Shown here in pieces: positions 51,278 to 64,000 of a stretch of 64,000 bases of DNA. The position numbers and the translations under genes were made by a program. The DNA comes from Rhodocyclus gracilis (GTDB lineage Bacteria > Pseudomonadota > Gammaproteobacteria > Burkholderiales > Rhodocyclaceae). The stretch covers positions 62,001 to 126,000 of the forward strand of contig NZ_WIXJ01000002.1 of NCBI RefSeq assembly GCF_009617575.1, in the 5' to 3' direction. Under the pieces are notes generated by a model. The model saw nothing but the letters and a program-made list of their open reading frames with translations, made no database searches and was not told where the DNA came from. Each line of letters opens with the position of its first letter. Position 1 is the stretch's first letter.

Positions 51278-54136
51278 ATGAAACGCATGCTTTTCAATGC
51301 AACACAGGCCGAAGAACTCCGTGTTGCCATTGTCGATGGTCAGAAAATTATTGATCTCGATATTGAATCGGCCGCAAAAGAACAACGAAAAAGCAATATT
51401 TATAAAGGCGTCATCACCCGCATCGAGCCCAGCCTCGAAGCAGCGTTCGTAGACTATGGCGCCGAGCGCCATGGCTTCCTGCCCTTCAAGGAAGTCTCCC
51501 GTGCTTTTTTCCAGCCGGGCGTTGAGGGCAGCAAGGCCACCATCCGCGAAGCTCTGCGCGAAGGCCAGGAACTCATCGTTCAGGTCGACAAGGATGAGCG
51601 TGGCAACAAGGGCGCTGCGCTGACCACCTTCGTCAGCCTTGCCGGCCGCTACCTCGTGCTGATGCCGAACAATCCGCGTGGCGGTGGTGTTTCGCGTCGC
51701 GTCGAAGGCGACGAGCGCGCCGAATTGCGCGACATCCTCGACCAACTGCAAACGCAACAAGGCATGAGCCTGATTGCGCGCACGGCCGCCATCGGCCGCA
51801 GCGCCGAAGAATTGCAGTGGGACCTCAACTACCTGTCGCAACTGTGGAAAGCCATCGAAGGCGCCGCCAATCAACAGCAGGGCGCCTTCCTGATCTATCA
51901 GGAAGGCAGCCTCGTGATCCGGGCGATCCGCGACTACTTCCAGCCTGACATCGGCGAAATCCTGATCGACACCGACGAGGTATTCGAGCAGGCGCAGCAG
52001 TTCATGTCGCATGTCATGCCCGGCAACGTCAATCGGGTCAAGCGCTACCGCGACGACGTGCCGCTCTTTTCGCGTTTCCAGATCGAACACCAGATCGAAT
52101 CGGCGTACTCGCGTCAGGTCAACCTGCCCTCTGGCGGCGCCATCGTCATCGACCACACCGAAGCGCTCGTCGCCATTGACGTGAACTCCGGCCGCGCCAC
52201 GCGCGGTGCCGATATCGAAGAAACGGCGTTCAAGACCAACCTCGAAGCTGCCGAAGAACTCGCCCGCCAGCTCCGCCTGCGCGACCTCGGCGGGCTGATC
52301 GTCATCGATTTCATCGACATGGAAAACCAGCGCAACCAGCGCGAGGTGGAAAACCGCCTGCGTGATGCTCTGCGTTGCGACCGTGCCCGCGTGCAAACCG
52401 GCAAGATCAGCCGCTTCGGCTTGATGGAACTGTCGCGTCAGCGGCTGCGTCCGGCCCTCGCCGAAACGAGCTACATCCCCTGCCCGCGCTGCTCCGGCAC
52501 CGGCCACATCCGCAGCGCCGAATCGGCCGCCCTGCACATCCTGCGCATCCTCGAAGAAGAGGCGATGAAGGACAACACCGCCGCCGTGCATACACAAGTG
52601 CCGGTCGACGTCGCCACCTTCCTGCTCAACGAGAAGCGCGCCGACATTCAGGCCATCGAGTTGCGCCAGAAGGTCAATGTCCTGCTGATCCCCAATATCA
52701 ACCTCGAAACGCCGCAGCACAGCATCGTCCGTCTGCGTCATGACGAGTTGAATCAGGAAGACCTGCAACTGCCGTCCTACAAGCTGGTGGATGCGCCACC
52801 GGAGGAAACGCGTCGCCCCGGCTCCCTCGGCGGTGAGCCGCGTCCGCCCCGCCAGGAAGCCGCGATCAAGAACATCCGCCCGGCCCAACCCGCACCGCTC
52901 GCCGTCGAAAAAACGCGCGAAGGCGCTGCGGTGCGTGAAGCGGCACCGGTTGCCCCGCGTGACGGTGGCGTCTTCAGCCGCCTCTTCTCCTGGCTGATCC
53001 CGGCTGCACCCAAGCCCGCCGAAACGCCGTCCGCGCCAGCAGCCACCCCGGCGCCGGCTGCGACGTCGGCAACGCCTGCACAACGCGAAGGACGTAATGA
53101 TGGTCGTCGCGGACGCGGTCACGGTCGCGACGAAGAGCGCGAACGTCCTGCCCGCGAAGGACGCGACGGTCGTGGCGAAAATTCACGTGACAAGCGCGAA
53201 GAGCGCCCGGCGCATGCCCGCGACGAAAACCGCAAGCCGCGCGAAGCCAGCAAGGACGGACGCGACAACAAGGAAGGCCGTGACAACCGCCGTCCGCAAC
53301 GCGGCGAGACTCGTCCGGAGCAGCCGCGCAAGGAAGCGGTTGCCGTGGAAGAAGCGGTCACGCCGGCCACTATGGTCGCCGCCACCGAAGTTCCGAGCGA
53401 AGAGACATCCACGGGACGTCGCCGTGGCCGTCGCGGCGGTCGTCGTGACCGTGGCGAGCGGCTCGAGCAAACCGCCGACCGTGCAGAAGCCGTTGATCAG
53501 GGCCGCACGTCGCCGCAGATCAGTGAGGCCGCTCAGCCGGTAGCGCCGGCGCTTGCCAGCGAAACGTCCGCCAGTGCCGCACCGACTGAAGCTCCGCGTG
53601 CTGCTGCTCCCGTGGCGCACGTCGAGCCGACGAGCGCTCCACAGGAAGCCCCAGCCGTCGTCAGCAATGCTCAGGTACCGACGGCTATCGCTCCGGCAGC
53701 TGCCAAGCCGATCGTAGCCCCCGAGCACGTCGCGCTTGAGCTCGCCCCGGCACCGGTTGAAACCGTCGTCGTCGCCACGCCGCCCGTCGAAGCCGCCCCG
53801 GCGCAGCAGGAGGCTCCGCGTGAGGCCGCAGCGACTGAGACTGTTCAAGCAGCCACCGAGCAGCCGGTCGCCGCCGTGCCGGTCGCGGCTCCTGTCGCAG
53901 AGGCGGCGCCGCAAGCCACCTCCGTCGCCGTCGCGCCGGTTGTCGCAACGCCTGCGCCGGTCGATCTCGACGAGGTTCTCGCCAGCAGCGGACTGGTGCT
54001 GGTGGAAACCAGCAAGGCAATCGCTGCGCCGCAGGAGCCTGCGGCACCGGTAGAAGCGCCGCGGCCGCGTCGCCGCCGTCCGAGCGCACCGCCGCCGGTC
54101 GATGAGCCGCTGCAAATGGTTGAAACGCGCAAGTAA
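51278..54136 (+). CDS. rne: Ribonuclease E
   Basis: A 952-residue endonuclease for mRNA decay and rRNA/tRNA maturation. S1 domain around GVITRIEPSLEAAFVDYG, catalytic DNase I-like domain with VAIDVNSGRATRG and LGGLIVIDFIDM (two metal Asp), Zn-link CPRCSGTGH. From about residue 510 the protein is disordered, with Arg-rich clusters (RRRGRRGGRRDRGERL) for RNA binding and long Ala/Pro/Val-rich repeats, a degradosome scaffold by analogy. Start has GGAG-type context. Confidence 0.96.
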   Translation: MKRMLFNATQAEELRVAIVDGQKIIDLDIESAAKEQRKSNIYKGVITRIEPSLEAAFVDYGAERHGFLPFKEVSRAFFQPGVEGSKATIREALREGQELIVQVDKDERGNKGAALTTFVSLAGRYLVLMPNNPRGGGVSRRVEGDERAELRDILDQLQTQQGMSLIARTAAIGRSAEELQWDLNYLSQLWKAIEGAANQQQGAFLIYQEGSLVIRAIRDYFQPDIGEILIDTDEVFEQAQQFMSHVMPGNVNRVKRYRDDVPLFSRFQIEHQIESAYSRQVNLPSGGAIVIDHTEALVAIDVNSGRATRGADIEETAFKTNLEAAEELARQLRLRDLGGLIVIDFIDMENQRNQREVENRLRDALRCDRARVQTGKISRFGLMELSRQRLRPALAETSYIPCPRCSGTGHIRSAESAALHILRILEEEAMKDNTAAVHTQVPVDVATFLLNEKRADIQAIELRQKVNVLLIPNINLETPQHSIVRLRHDELNQEDLQLPSYKLVDAPPEETRRPGSLGGEPRPPRQEAAIKNIRPAQPAPLAVEKTREGAAVREAAPVAPRDGGVFSRLFSWLIPAAPKPAETPSAPAATPAPAATSATPAQREGRNDGRRGRGHGRDEERERPAREGRDGRGENSRDKREERPAHARDENRKPREASKDGRDNKEGRDNRRPQRGETRPEQPRKEAVAVEEAVTPATMVAATEVPSEETSTGRRRGRRGGRRDRGERLEQTADRAEAVDQGRTSPQISEAAQPVAPALASETSASAAPTEAPRAAAPVAHVEPTSAPQEAPAVVSNAQVPTAIAPAAAKPIVAPEHVALELAPAPVETVVVATPPVEAAPAQQEAPREAAATETVQAATEQPVAAVPVAAPVAEAAPQATSVAVAPVVATPAPVDLDEVLASSGLVLVETSKAIAAPQEPAAPVEAPRPRRRRPSAPPPVDEPLQMVETRK

Positions 54137-54150
54137 GCCGCGCGAGGCAC

Positions 54151-54190
54151 CAACGACAACGGGGCGCTATCAAGCGCCCCGTTGTCGTTG
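54151..54190. terminator. 17-bp perfect hairpin after rne
   Basis: CAACGACAACGGGGCGC pairs perfectly with its complement across TATCAA, between convergent rne and the phosphatase gene. No T-run, but the length suggests a two-way transcription barrier. Confidence 0.7.
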
Positions 54191-54204
54191 ACCTGTCGAA
54201 ACGG

Positions 54205-54792
54205 CTAATCGGCGGATCGGTCCGCGGGGTCCCCTTCGCCCGACACCTGCGCCGAACCGACAGAACGAACCGGATTGACCGGATTTTCTGCCGACTCGCC
54301 AGCAGCGACGTGCTGCACGGCTGCGAGGCGTTCTTGCAGAACCGCCAGCAAGCCGGCGGACGCGTCCTCGACCATGTCGATCACCAGATCGAAGCCGTAG
54401 CCGAGGCCGTAAAAAGGATCGGGCACCTCGTCGTCCTCAAAACCTTTGGCGTAGTCCATCAACAAGCCAAGACGCTCGTGCTGCGCAGGCGCACAGAGAC
54501 GGCGCAAGCACTCCAGATTGCTGCGATCCATGGCCAGAATGAGGTCGAAGTACTCCATGTCCTGCGGCGCCACCTTGCGCGCGCGCATGTCCGTCAGGTC
54601 GTAGCCGCGACTGGCGGCGGCGCGCTGCGTACGCAAATCCGGCGCTTCACCGACGTGATAACCGTGGGTGCCCGCCGAGTCGACTTCGACCTCGGCATCG
54701 AGGCCGTGACGGCGCAATACTTCGCGAAAGACGCCCTCCGCCGTCGGCGAGCGGCAGATGTTGCCCATGCAAACGAAGAGGACTTTGATCAT
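54205..54792 (-). CDS. Low-molecular-weight protein-tyrosine phosphatase
   Basis: A 195-residue phosphatase. P-loop VCMGNICRSPTAEG (CX5R), general acid Asp in DEVPDPFYG. About 35 extra polar residues at the C-terminus (from about 160) are unusual for the family. No Wzc-type kinase or capsule gene is nearby, so its substrate is open. Confidence 0.93.
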   Translation of the reverse strand: MIKVLFVCMGNICRSPTAEGVFREVLRRHGLDAEVEVDSAGTHGYHVGEAPDLRTQRAAASRGYDLTDMRARKVAPQDMEYFDLILAMDRSNLECLRRLCAPAQHERLGLLMDYAKGFEDDEVPDPFYGLGYGFDLVIDMVEDASAGLLAVLQERLAAVQHVAAGESAENPVNPVRSVGSAQVSGEGDPADRSAD

Positions 54793-54954
54793 CGAAGCGA
54801 TTCAGTGATGGGCCGGAGAAAATCCCCGCCGCAGGTTGTCCGAACGCGTGCGGGAGGGCGTTGCCACGCGCAAAGAGGATGCAAATTGTGAACAGCCGAG
54901 CCTGACTATAACCGACAACTCGGAAGACGCTCAACGCGCAATGCTCCGCGCATG

Positions 54955-54985
54955 AAAAAGGCCGCATCGCTGATGCGGCCTTTTT
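54955..54985. terminator. Terminator downstream of htpG
   Basis: A 14-bp perfect stem (AAAAAGGCCGCATC with GATGCGGCCTTTTT) around a three-base loop, 60 bases beyond the htpG stop. Works on both strands. Confidence 0.85.
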
Positions 54986-55044
54986 GCCGGGCGAATCGAT
55001 CTCCGCGCGCGCCATGGCGCACGCGCGCGGTGCCAAGCGCCGCC

Positions 55045-56973
55045 TTAACGTGCCCCGGCCGAGAGAGCCAGCATCAGATCGTTGATACGACGGACAAAAC
55101 CCGCCGGATCGTCAAGCGTGCCGCCTTCGGCGAGCGTCGCTTGTTCGAAGAGGAGGTTGGCCCAATCGCCAAAGCGACCGCCTTCGTCACCGCCTTCGTA
55201 CTTCAGACGCTGCACCGCCGGGTGATGCGGATTGATTTCGAGGATCGGCTTGAAATCCGGCGCCTTCTGGCCGGCCGCCTTGAGGATGCGCGACAGGTTG
55301 CCGCCGACATCGTGTTCGTCGGAGACCAGGCACGACGGCGAATCGGTCAGGCGCAGGGTGACGCGCACGTCCTTGACCTTGTCACCGAGCGCGGTCTTAA
55401 TCTTGTCGACCAGTTCCTTGTACTCGTCGGCGGCCTTGGCGACTTCTTCCTTCTCGGCTTCGTCTTCCAGCGCGCCCAGATCGACGCCGCCCTTGGCGAC
55501 CGATTGCAGCGGCTTGCCGTCGAACTCGGTCAGGCTGCCAGTGACCCACTCGTCGACGCGGTCGGAGAGCAGCAACACTTCGATGCCCTTCTTGCGGAAG
55601 ATCTCGAGGTGCGGACTGTTCTTGGCGGCAGTAAAGGTTTCGGCGGTGACGTAGTAGATCTTCTCCTGGCCTTCCTTCATGCGCGACACGTAGTCGGCGA
55701 GCGAAACCGTCTCGTCAGCGGTATCGGCATTGGTCGAGGCAAAGCGCAGCAGCTTGGCGATGCGCTCCTTGTTGGCAAAGTCTTCGCCGACGCCTTCCTT
55801 GAGCACGCGGCCGAATTCCTTCCAGAAGGTGGCGTACTTTTCCTTTTCGGCGACGTCATCGCTGTCGGCCAGACCTTCGAGCAGGCCCAGCACCTTCTTC
55901 ACGCAACCGCCGCGAATCGCCTCGATATCCTTGCTTTCCTGCAGGATTTCGCGCGAGACGTTGAGCGGCAGATTGGCCGAGTCGACAATGCCGCGCACGA
56001 AGCGCAGGTAGAGCGGCATCAGCTGCTCGGCGTCGTCCATGATAAAGACGCGCTTCACATAGAGTTTGACGCCGTGACGCGCATTGCGATCCCAGAGATC
56101 AAAGGGCGCGTGCGCCGGAACGTACAGAAGCTGGGTGTATTCCTGCTTGCCCTCGACGCGCGCATGCACGTAGGCCAACGGCTCCTGGAAGTCGTGCGAG
56201 ACGTGCTTGTAGAACTCCTTGTACTGCTCGTCGGTAATCTCCGATTTCGGACGAGCCCAGAGCGCCGACGCCTGATTGACGGTCTCTTCTTCGTCGCGAA
56301 CGACTTGCTCGCCCTTCTCCTGATCCCATTCTTCCTTATTCATCAGGATCGGCAGCGTGATGTGATCAGAGTACTTGCGGATCACCTGACGCAGTTTCCA
56401 GCCAGAAAGGAACTCGTCGTCGCCTTCGCGCAGATGCAGGATCACGTCCGTGCCGCGCGTCGCCTTCTCCGTCGCCTCGACGCTGAAATCGCCCTCGCCG
56501 GCCGACTCCCACTTCACCGCCTCATTGGAGGCCAGACCGGCGCGACGCGAGACGACCGTCACGCGGTCGGCAACGATGAAGGACGAGTAGAAACCGACAC
56601 CAAACTGGCCAATCAGGTGCGCATCCTTGGCCTGATCGCCGGTCAGTGCCGAGAAGAACTCACGCGTGCCCGACTTGGCGATGGTACCGAGGTGCTCAAT
56701 CGCGTCTTCGCGCGACAGGCCGATACCGTTGTCGGAGATAGTCAGCGTGCGTGCTTCCTTGTCGGCACGAATGCGGATTTTCAGCTCGCCGTCGTCGCCG
56801 TAAAGATCGGCGTTGTTAAGCGCCTCGAAACGCAGCTTGTCGCAGGCATCGGAAGCGTTGGAAACGAGTTCGCGCAGGAAGATTTCCTTGTTGCTGTAAA
56901 GCGAATGGATCATCAGCTGCAGCAGCTGCTTGACCTCGGTCTGGAAACCCAGCGTTTCCTTAGTAGCACTCAT
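55045..56973 (-). CDS. htpG: HtpG (bacterial Hsp90) chaperone
   Basis: A 642-residue ATP-dependent chaperone. N-terminal GHKL motifs: [29 protein letters not shown] and [15 protein letters not shown]. Middle-domain Arg segment is [15 protein letters not shown]-terminal dimer domain ends [10 protein letters not shown]. Full length. Confidence 0.97.
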   Translation of the reverse strand: MSATKETLGFQTEVKQLLQLMIHSLYSNKEIFLRELVSNASDACDKLRFEALNNADLYGDDGELKIRIRADKEARTLTISDNGIGLSREDAIEHLGTIAKSGTREFFSALTGDQAKDAHLIGQFGVGFYSSFIVADRVTVVSRRAGLASNEAVKWESAGEGDFSVEATEKATRGTDVILHLREGDDEFLSGWKLRQVIRKYSDHITLPILMNKEEWDQEKGEQVVRDEEETVNQASALWARPKSEITDEQYKEFYKHVSHDFQEPLAYVHARVEGKQEYTQLLYVPAHAPFDLWDRNARHGVKLYVKRVFIMDDAEQLMPLYLRFVRGIVDSANLPLNVSREILQESKDIEAIRGGCVKKVLGLLEGLADSDDVAEKEKYATFWKEFGRVLKEGVGEDFANKERIAKLLRFASTNADTADETVSLADYVSRMKEGQEKIYYVTAETFTAAKNSPHLEIFRKKGIEVLLLSDRVDEWVTGSLTEFDGKPLQSVAKGGVDLGALEDEAEKEEVAKAADEYKELVDKIKTALGDKVKDVRVTLRLTDSPSCLVSDEHDVGGNLSRILKAAGQKAPDFKPILEINPHHPAVQRLKYEGGDEGGRFGDWANLLFEQATLAEGGTLDDPAGFVRRINDLMLALSAGAR

Positions 56974-57031
56974 GCAAATAGCTCCCTTGTGCAGATGTTC
57001 GATGGAATGAGATGTCGGCGCGAAAGGCGGC

Positions 57032-57072
57032 GGTCAGGCCGACGGTGTGCGTAGCGCACCGTCGGCCTGACC
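57032..57072. repeat. 16-bp perfect inverted repeat upstream of htpG
   Basis: GGTCAGGCCGACGGTG and its exact complement, separated by nine bases. It lies 59 bases before the htpG start and about 100 bases after the GGDEF gene stop. Could end the upstream transcript or structure the htpG leader. Confidence 0.6.
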
Positions 57073-57170
57073 AACGAGACACAGCTTTCGCGAACGAGCG
57101 GCAGATGGGGATACTGCAGCCGATTTCAAGATGGCCTCGTCGACGCGCATCGCGTCAGGCAGACGCGCGG

Positions 57171-59369
57171 CTAATCGTCGACCGATGCCAACGCGCAACG
57201 ATTGCGGCCGGCGTCCTTGGCCCGATACAGCGCCCGGTCGGCGCGCGCGAGGAGCGTATCGATGCTGTCACCGGCGTGATGAATGGCGATTCCGATGCTG
57301 ACAGTAAACGCGATGGGCGCATGCCCGGCGCCGACGCAACGGACCGCCTCGACGGCGCGCCGGATGCGCTCAGCCGCCTCCTGGGCGCCCTCCTCACCGG
57401 TTTCCGGCAGCACGGCGGCAAACTCCTCGCCACCGATTCGCCCCAGAAGATCGACGGAACGCGTCTCATCGGCGAAGACACGGGCAAAGAGCCGCAGGGC
57501 CTCATCACCCACCGCATGCCCGTTGCTGTCGTTGACGCGCTTGAAATGGTCGAGATCGATCATCAGCACCGCCAGCGCCCGCTCGAAGCGCACGGTTCGC
57601 GCCAACTCGGCTTCGGCCTGCGCCAGAAAATGCGCGCGGGTGTTGAGATTGGTCAGCGGATCGGTGGTCGCCAGACGGCGCAGTTCCGATAGATGACGGT
57701 AATGCTCGATCGCCACCGTCGCCAACCGTGCCGCATGCGTCACCACGGTCTGCTCATGGGGCAACTCCGGACGTGGCGCGTGAAAATAGAGCGAGAACGC
57801 TCCCAAGGCGCGCCTTCCGGCAGAAAACAGGGGCGTCGACCAGCAAGCCTGCATCCCGTTCTGCGCCGCGCAGGCGTGCCGACCAGCCCAGAGCGGACTG
57901 CTGGCAATGTCGTCGACACGAACCGGGTGGCCGAGATAAACGGCGGCACCAGCCGCTTCGGCCGTCGGCCCGACGGCCAGACCAATGCGCTGACTGCGGA
58001 ATTCGTCGGAGAGGCTCGGCGCGACCGCGTCGCGAAACGTCACGCCGTCACCGTCGAGCAACTCGATCGCGCACGAAGCGCCCGGCATGTGCCGCTCGGT
58101 TTGCTGGCAAATCTCGGAGAGGATCACGGACAGCGGCTCCCCGACGGCGATCAGCTCGAGAATGCGGTGCTCGCTGACCATCAAGGCATCCGCGCGCTTC
58201 CAGTCGGTGACGTCCATCGCCGCGTCGATCAGCAGAGCGGCGCCGTCCACCTCGACCTGATGCTGATGCGCCAGCAGAATGCGTCCGTCGGGCAACACCT
58301 GCTCGCGCACGAAGGGGTGGTGCTCGGACGCCAGACGGGCTGCGTCGTCCGGCCATTCGCCTCCATCAGTGGCAGGCGCAGACGCCTCATCGCGCTGCCC
58401 CAATAGATCAGCGGCCGGGCGACCGAGAAATTCGGCGGCCTGCTCATTGACGATCAGATACTCGCCGATGGCGTTACGCACCTGCACGCCGATTGGCAAA
58501 GCGTTGAGGATCGCTTCCGTCAGGCCGGTCTGATGGACGAGCTGGCGCTGCCCTTCCTTGACCTGCTGCGCCTGCCATTCGATCTCGGCGAGCAAATCGC
58601 GAACGTAGTCGCTCTCGATCACGTCGAGAATGTCGGAAAACGCGAGCAGGGAAACCAGACTGCCATGCGCGTCCGTGACGCCCAGATGGCGGATACCCTG
58701 CCGCGCAAAAATACGCCGTGCCGCGAACAAGGGCTCGTCCTGCCGGATCGTCAGCAAGGGAAAATGCGCAATCGCGCCTGCCGCGATATCAAGCTGCGCG
58801 TCGGCCAAGGCGCCGACGATGTCGCTACCGGTGATGATGCCCATTCGCTCGTCGTCACAGACCACCAGTGCGTCGATCCCCTGCTGACGCAGTTCGGCGC
58901 GCACCTCGGCCAGCGGCCGGTCGGCCGTCACGATCACCGGTCGCCGCCGCGCTACCGAAGCGACATCGCGCGCGGTCAGACACGATGCCGCCGCCTGATG
59001 GCGGACGACATCGGTCTGCGTGACCATGCCGCAGCGCTGACCGTTCTCATCGACCACCAGAAGATGACGGATACCCTCGCGCTGAAAGCGTTGCGCCGCC
59101 TCGCCGAGCGTTGCTTCCGGCGAAATCTGCCGGACCGGCGCGCTCATCAGCGCACGCACCGGTTGTTGCAGGTCGGCGACCGAATTGAACGTGCCGCTCA
59201 AGGCGTCGCTGGCCGTCCAGATACCGCAGGGAAGGTCGTTCTCGACGATCAGAATCGAGCCACACCCCGCCGCGCGCATGCGCGCGGCCGCCGTCGCCAC
59301 CGGCGTGTGCGGCGCGCACTCGAGAAGCTCGCGCTGCATCACCTCGGCTACCAAATAATCCCCTTTCAT
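57171..59369 (-). CDS. Four-CBS, PAS, GAF, GGDEF diguanylate cyclase
   Basis: A 732-residue soluble signalling enzyme. Four CBS repeats occupy about residues 1-255 (GSILIVEN, HLLVVDENG, ALVVCDDE, HLGVTDAHG). A PAS domain follows at about 280-350, a GAF domain at about 395-550, and a GGDEF domain at 570-732. The active site is GGEEF, and RSVD five residues before it is a complete product-inhibition I-site. CBS pairs commonly bind adenine nucleotides, so c-di-GMP output may respond to energy state. It overlaps greB by four bases. Confidence 0.9.
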   Translation of the reverse strand: MKGDYLVAEVMQRELLECAPHTPVATAAARMRAAGCGSILIVENDLPCGIWTASDALSGTFNSVADLQQPVRALMSAPVRQISPEATLGEAAQRFQREGIRHLLVVDENGQRCGMVTQTDVVRHQAAASCLTARDVASVARRRPVIVTADRPLAEVRAELRQQGIDALVVCDDERMGIITGSDIVGALADAQLDIAAGAIAHFPLLTIRQDEPLFAARRIFARQGIRHLGVTDAHGSLVSLLAFSDILDVIESDYVRDLLAEIEWQAQQVKEGQRQLVHQTGLTEAILNALPIGVQVRNAIGEYLIVNEQAAEFLGRPAADLLGQRDEASAPATDGGEWPDDAARLASEHHPFVREQVLPDGRILLAHQHQVEVDGAALLIDAAMDVTDWKRADALMVSEHRILELIAVGEPLSVILSEICQQTERHMPGASCAIELLDGDGVTFRDAVAPSLSDEFRSQRIGLAVGPTAEAAGAAVYLGHPVRVDDIASSPLWAGRHACAAQNGMQACWSTPLFSAGRRALGAFSLYFHAPRPELPHEQTVVTHAARLATVAIEHYRHLSELRRLATTDPLTNLNTRAHFLAQAEAELARTVRFERALAVLMIDLDHFKRVNDSNGHAVGDEALRLFARVFADETRSVDLLGRIGGEEFAAVLPETGEEGAQEAAERIRRAVEAVRCVGAGHAPIAFTVSIGIAIHHAGDSIDTLLARADRALYRAKDAGRNRCALASVDD

Positions 59370-59932
59370 GCCGGGTTGTCCTCATAGCAAAGTGCTGAGA
59401 CCTCAACCTCCCGCCAGCCCGCCGGACTCTGAAAGCGGACCAGGTCGCCCACCCGCGCGCGCAAAAGAGCGCGCGCCAGTGGCGATACCCAACTGATCCA
59501 GCCTCGCGCCAGATCCGTCTCGTCGACGCCAACGATGCGAAAGGTCTGATCCTCCCCTTCCTCATCGGTCAGTGTCACCGTCGCGCCAAAAAACACTTGA
59601 TCGCAGCCCTGACGCAGCGCCGGATCGACCACCTCGGCCAGATCGAGACGCTTGGTCAGAAAACGGATGCGGCGATCAATCTCGCGCAAGCGTTTTTTGC
59701 CGTAGAGGTAATCGCCGTTTTCGGAGCGGTCGCCATTGGATGCCGCCCAAGCGACCACTTCGACCATCTGCGGCCGTTCCCGACGCAGCAGGTGCTCAAC
59801 CTCCGCCTTCAGCCGGGCATGCCCCTGCGGCGTAATGTAATTACGGGTGCCCGCAGGCAGGGGCGGCGCAGCGGCCGGGGCGCCGTCCTCATCCTCGTCT
59901 TCGTCGCTCTCGCGGGTGAATGCCTTGCTCAT
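59366..59932 (-). CDS. greB: Transcript-cleavage factor GreB
   Basis: A 188-residue factor rescuing backtracked RNA polymerase. The coiled-coil tip RSENGDYLYGKKRLREIDRR carries the acidic catalytic pair, and the C-terminal FKBP-like domain ends with WREVEVSALCYE. It has an extra acidic and Pro/Ala-rich N-terminal extension of about 30 residues. Confidence 0.93.
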   Translation of the reverse strand: MSKAFTRESDEDEDEDGAPAAAPPLPAGTRNYITPQGHARLKAEVEHLLRRERPQMVEVVAWAASNGDRSENGDYLYGKKRLREIDRRIRFLTKRLDLAEVVDPALRQGCDQVFFGATVTLTDEEGEDQTFRIVGVDETDLARGWISWVSPLARALLRARVGDLVRFQSPAGWREVEVSALCYEDNPA

Positions 59933-59992
59933 TGCTTTACCACGTAGATAACGCTCACGAGGACAATGCCCTCGCGGCAGAAGTTGCGGAGA

Positions 59993-60313
59993 TCAGTAAC
60001 CGATATTGAACGCCGCGACATCGACGCGCACATGCTCGCGCGCCAGAACCAGCGCCGCGCTGCGTGCAAAGCGCAGCGCCCACGCGTCGGCCTCGATGAA
60101 ATGCTGTTCGCCGCCGTAACGGGCAACATTGAGAATCTTGTCGATGATCAGCACCTTACCCACCGGATTGCTGGGCTCGCATTCCAGGTCGGCGAATTCG
60201 CGGTCGAACCAGCGCCGCGCCTCCTCCGGCGACCCGTCGTTCAATTCGCTCTCGGCAAACCTGAAGACATAGTCACGGTTCTCGCCAAAGGCCACGGTTA
60301 CTTGATAGTGCAT
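59993..60313 (-). CDS. Conserved-looking hypothetical protein (106 aa)
   Basis: Unrecognised. Soluble, starts MHYQVTVAFGENRDYVFRF, with a helical centre (SPEEARRWFDREFADLE) and VGKVLIIDKILNVARYGG. The start at 60313 follows GGAG; a start seven codons earlier is possible. No membrane segment. It is upstream of greB on the same strand. Confidence 0.6.
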   Translation of the reverse strand: MHYQVTVAFGENRDYVFRFAESELNDGSPEEARRWFDREFADLECEPSNPVGKVLIIDKILNVARYGGEQHFIEADAWALRFARSAALVLAREHVRVDVAAFNIGY

Positions 60314-60578
60314 TGTCTCCTCCTGGGTGGTCACTGCTTTGTTGGTATGACAGCTATTCTATGCGGAATTGCCCGTCGCCGAGCCAGTGCCAGCGCAGGC
60401 AAAACGCGGCGTTGGCATCCATCGCGGCAGCGCGCACATCCGCCGTGGGTGACAGACCCAGCACGCAGCGCCTCGCTCACCACGCTGGCTCGCGGCACGG
60501 CGAAGGGGCTGCCAGCGATCAGCTATAATCGGCGCCCGACAACGTCTGCCGCAACTCTTCGGGCTGCGGCCTGCAACC

Positions 60579-64000
<3,422 letters not shown>

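Noticed and set aside
51218-57054. Long open frames opposite rne (minus, 51218-53122) and htpG (plus, 54952-57054)
   Set aside because: Same high-GC antisense effect; the sense genes are full length with all motifs.

Overview
The window is a high-GC stretch of a proteobacterial chromosome, most likely a betaproteobacterium near the Rhodocyclales. The evidence is an EarP/EF-P pair with Arg32 in EF-P, a CowN gene (a nitrogenase-protection factor of diazotrophs), and the neighbour order uvrC-pgsA-tRNA, lepA-lepB-rnc-era-recO-pdxJ-acpS-nagZ and rpmF-plsX-fabHDG-acpP-fabF. The genus is an inference; there is no rRNA gene to settle it.

Bases 1 to about 9716 are a leftward-transcribed prophage whose far end lies outside the window. 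It has no terminase, portal, tape measure or tail-tube gene. It has a HUH rolling-circle replication initiator, a FtsK/HerA-type packaging ATPase with a Walker A motif, and a 269-residue beta-rich protein that looks like a PM2-type (corticovirus) double-jelly-roll coat protein. Around these are at least six small proteins with one hydrophobic segment each, a lambda R-like muramidase with an N-terminal membrane anchor, and a receptor-binding module (beta-rich protein, tail-collar-domain protein, fibre-assembly-like protein). I read it as a tailless, membrane-containing corticovirus-like prophage. A rightward HTH repressor gene (9345-9713) and three copies of a GTCT-N4-AGAC palindrome form the probable lysogeny switch. 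The repressor stop codon lies in a sequence resembling the XerD half of a dif site, and no integrase is visible, so Xer-dependent integration is a testable idea.

From 9858 to 12261 is a small accessory block: a CIA30-family protein, a carboxymuconolactone decarboxylase-family protein, and an ArsR/BigR-type regulator with a perfect AT-rich operator heading two half-size YeeE/YedE sulfur transporters. From 22309 down to 12233 runs a complete kdp potassium-uptake locus (30-aa membrane peptide, kdpF, A, B, C, porin, PtsN-like protein, two unknowns, kdpD, kdpE). Its PtsN-like protein has Cys where the phosphorylated His should be.

From 22490 to 64000 the content is mostly core: tRNA-Leu, -Gly, -Cys, -Gly; pgsA and uvrC; earP-efp; cowN; nagZ-acpS-pdxJ-recO-era-rnc-lepB-lepA; a thioredoxin-fold protein, a DegP-type protease, rseC and rpoE (without rseA or rseB between them); nadB; fatty-acid synthesis genes; maf, sppA, a phosphoglycolate-phosphatase-like gene, rluC and rne; a low-molecular-weight phosphatase, htpG, a CBS-PAS-GAF-GGDEF signalling protein, greB and mfd (cut by the window end just before its C-terminus).
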